Shown here: positions 63,640 through 64,000 of the stretch, in pieces | Numbering within the stretch: position 1 is the first letter of the stretch | Layout: every line of letters begins with the position of its first letter | NCBI GenBank assembly: GCA_964016885.1 | Contig: OZ024743.1 | Span: 344,590,563-344,654,562, forward strand | Direction of reading: 5' to 3' | From: Eledone cirrhosa | Lineage: Eukaryota > Mollusca > Cephalopoda > Octopoda > Eledonidae | DNA length: 64,000 nucleotides | Made by a program: the position numbers and the translations under genes | Notes under the pieces: model-generated | What the model saw: the letters and a program-made list of their open reading frames with translations, nothing else | The model's database searches: none | Told to the model about the DNA's origin: nothing

Positions 63640-64000
63640 TACTGTTTCCGACGTTGTTTTTGTTACTACTGCTGTTAACGTTGTTATTGTTACTATTGTT
63701 GTTGACGTTGTTATTGTTACCACTACTGCCGTTGACGTTGTTATTGTTACTACTGTTGTTGACGTTATTTTCGTTACTACTGTTATTGACGTTGTTGTTT
63801 TTACTACTGTTGTTGACGTTGTTGTTGTTACTACGGTTATTGACGTTGTTGTTGTTACTAGTGTTGTTGTCGTTGTTGTTGTTACTACGGTTATTGATGT
63901 TGTTGTTGTTACTACGGTTATTGACGTTGTTGTTACTACTACTGTTGTGGACGTTGTTGTTACTACTGTTGTTGACGTTGTTGTTGTTACTACTGCTATT
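63640..64000 (+). repeat. 7.4-kb-type sequence entering the right edge
   Basis: The order GTTTCCGACG, CTGTTAACG, ACTGCCGTTGACG, TTTTCGTTAC, ACTAGTGTTGTTGTCG and ACTACTGTTGTGGACG matches 40.0-40.4 kb at an offset of about 23,632 bp. The array therefore continues past the window, possibly with more of the 7.4-kb repeat. Confidence 0.75.

Larger units (their letters stand above)
2151..64000 (+). repeat. Giant 27-bp triplet-built satellite array
   Basis: The consensus unit, read on the plus strand, is GAC-(GTT)4-(ACT)2-(GTT)2, 27 bp. A frequent 24-bp form has three GTT after GAC, and occasional longer forms have an extra ACT or GTT. The array starts at the degenerate GTTGACAACG near 2152 and continues to the window edge without any unrelated insertion or inversion that I could find. 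The plus strand is T- and G-rich (consensus 14 T, 7 G, 3 A, 3 C). Common variants are ATT for the second or third GTT after GAC, ACT-ATT, ATT-GAC or TTT-GAC before the unit, GGC for GAC, and GAT or AAC for GAC. The array is mostly not random: long identical blocks recur, as listed below. It carries no credible gene; its long open frames follow from the triplet structure. Confidence 0.98.

Noticed and set aside
2151..64000. CRISPR array (direct repeats of about 27 bp)
   Set aside because: There are no unique spacers between repeats, units are directly adjacent, no cas genes exist, and the flank is eukaryotic.
2151..64000. G-quadruplex or telomere-like repeat
   Set aside because: The plus strand is G-containing but has no runs of three or more G in the unit; GTT and ACT triplets do not match telomeric motifs.
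2151..64000. Transposon or viral sequence embedded in the array
   Set aside because: I found no stretch in the array that departs from the triplet unit pattern for more than a few tens of bases, and no terminal inverted or long terminal repeats.

Overview
The window is eukaryotic DNA and almost all of it is one tandem repeat. Two degenerate tRNA-derived SINE copies in the left flank (265-384 and 1840-2021, both minus strand) have the B-box and flanking layout that I associate with cephalopod SINEs, so I infer a coleoid cephalopod, probably an octopus-like genome. This rests on recognising those elements by eye, not on a search. I can support no complete protein-coding gene and no RNA gene. 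One 72-nt stretch at 41-112 has exon-like splice borders and is offered only as a weak candidate.

Layout. Bases 1-2150 are an ordinary AT-rich flank: a possible exon, a SINE, a 71-bp minisatellite (471-896) inside ACAT-type simple repeat, an anonymous stretch, two triplet microsatellites (GTT at 1311-1362; TGC/TGT/GAT mixture at 1461-1786), a second SINE, and a GTT-rich transition. From about 2151 to the right edge (64000) the DNA is one uninterrupted satellite in one orientation, running off the window. Its consensus unit is 27 bp, GAC-(GTT)4-(ACT)2-(GTT)2, with a common 24-bp form that has one GTT fewer. Unit variants differ mainly by GTT to ATT, GTT to TTT, GAC to GGC, and CpG decay.

The satellite has several levels. 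Monomers (24/27 bp) form a 132-bp pentamer in four places. Blocks of about 1.2-1.3 kb are duplicated at 8.8-13.0 kb. A 5,963-bp higher-order repeat is present twice in tandem (16426-28377). A 7,426-bp higher-order repeat, itself made of a 4,440-bp and a 2,986-bp part, is present three times in tandem (35063-57241). The 2-kb segment just left of the three-copy array recurs just right of it. The left domain (2-29 kb) and right domain (30-64 kb) use different unit variants.

The unit is built of triplets and lacks stops in two frames on each strand, so it creates open frames of over 1,000 codons in four of six frames (Val/Asp/Thr, Leu/Thr, Asn/Ser and Thr/Ser/Val repeats). I treat these as by-products, not genes. 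Nothing here works as an operon or pathway. The biological interest is the architecture, the amplification history and the near-perfect triplet stepping of length changes. Very similar multi-kb copies can also be produced or lost by assembly, so copy numbers should be read with that in mind.
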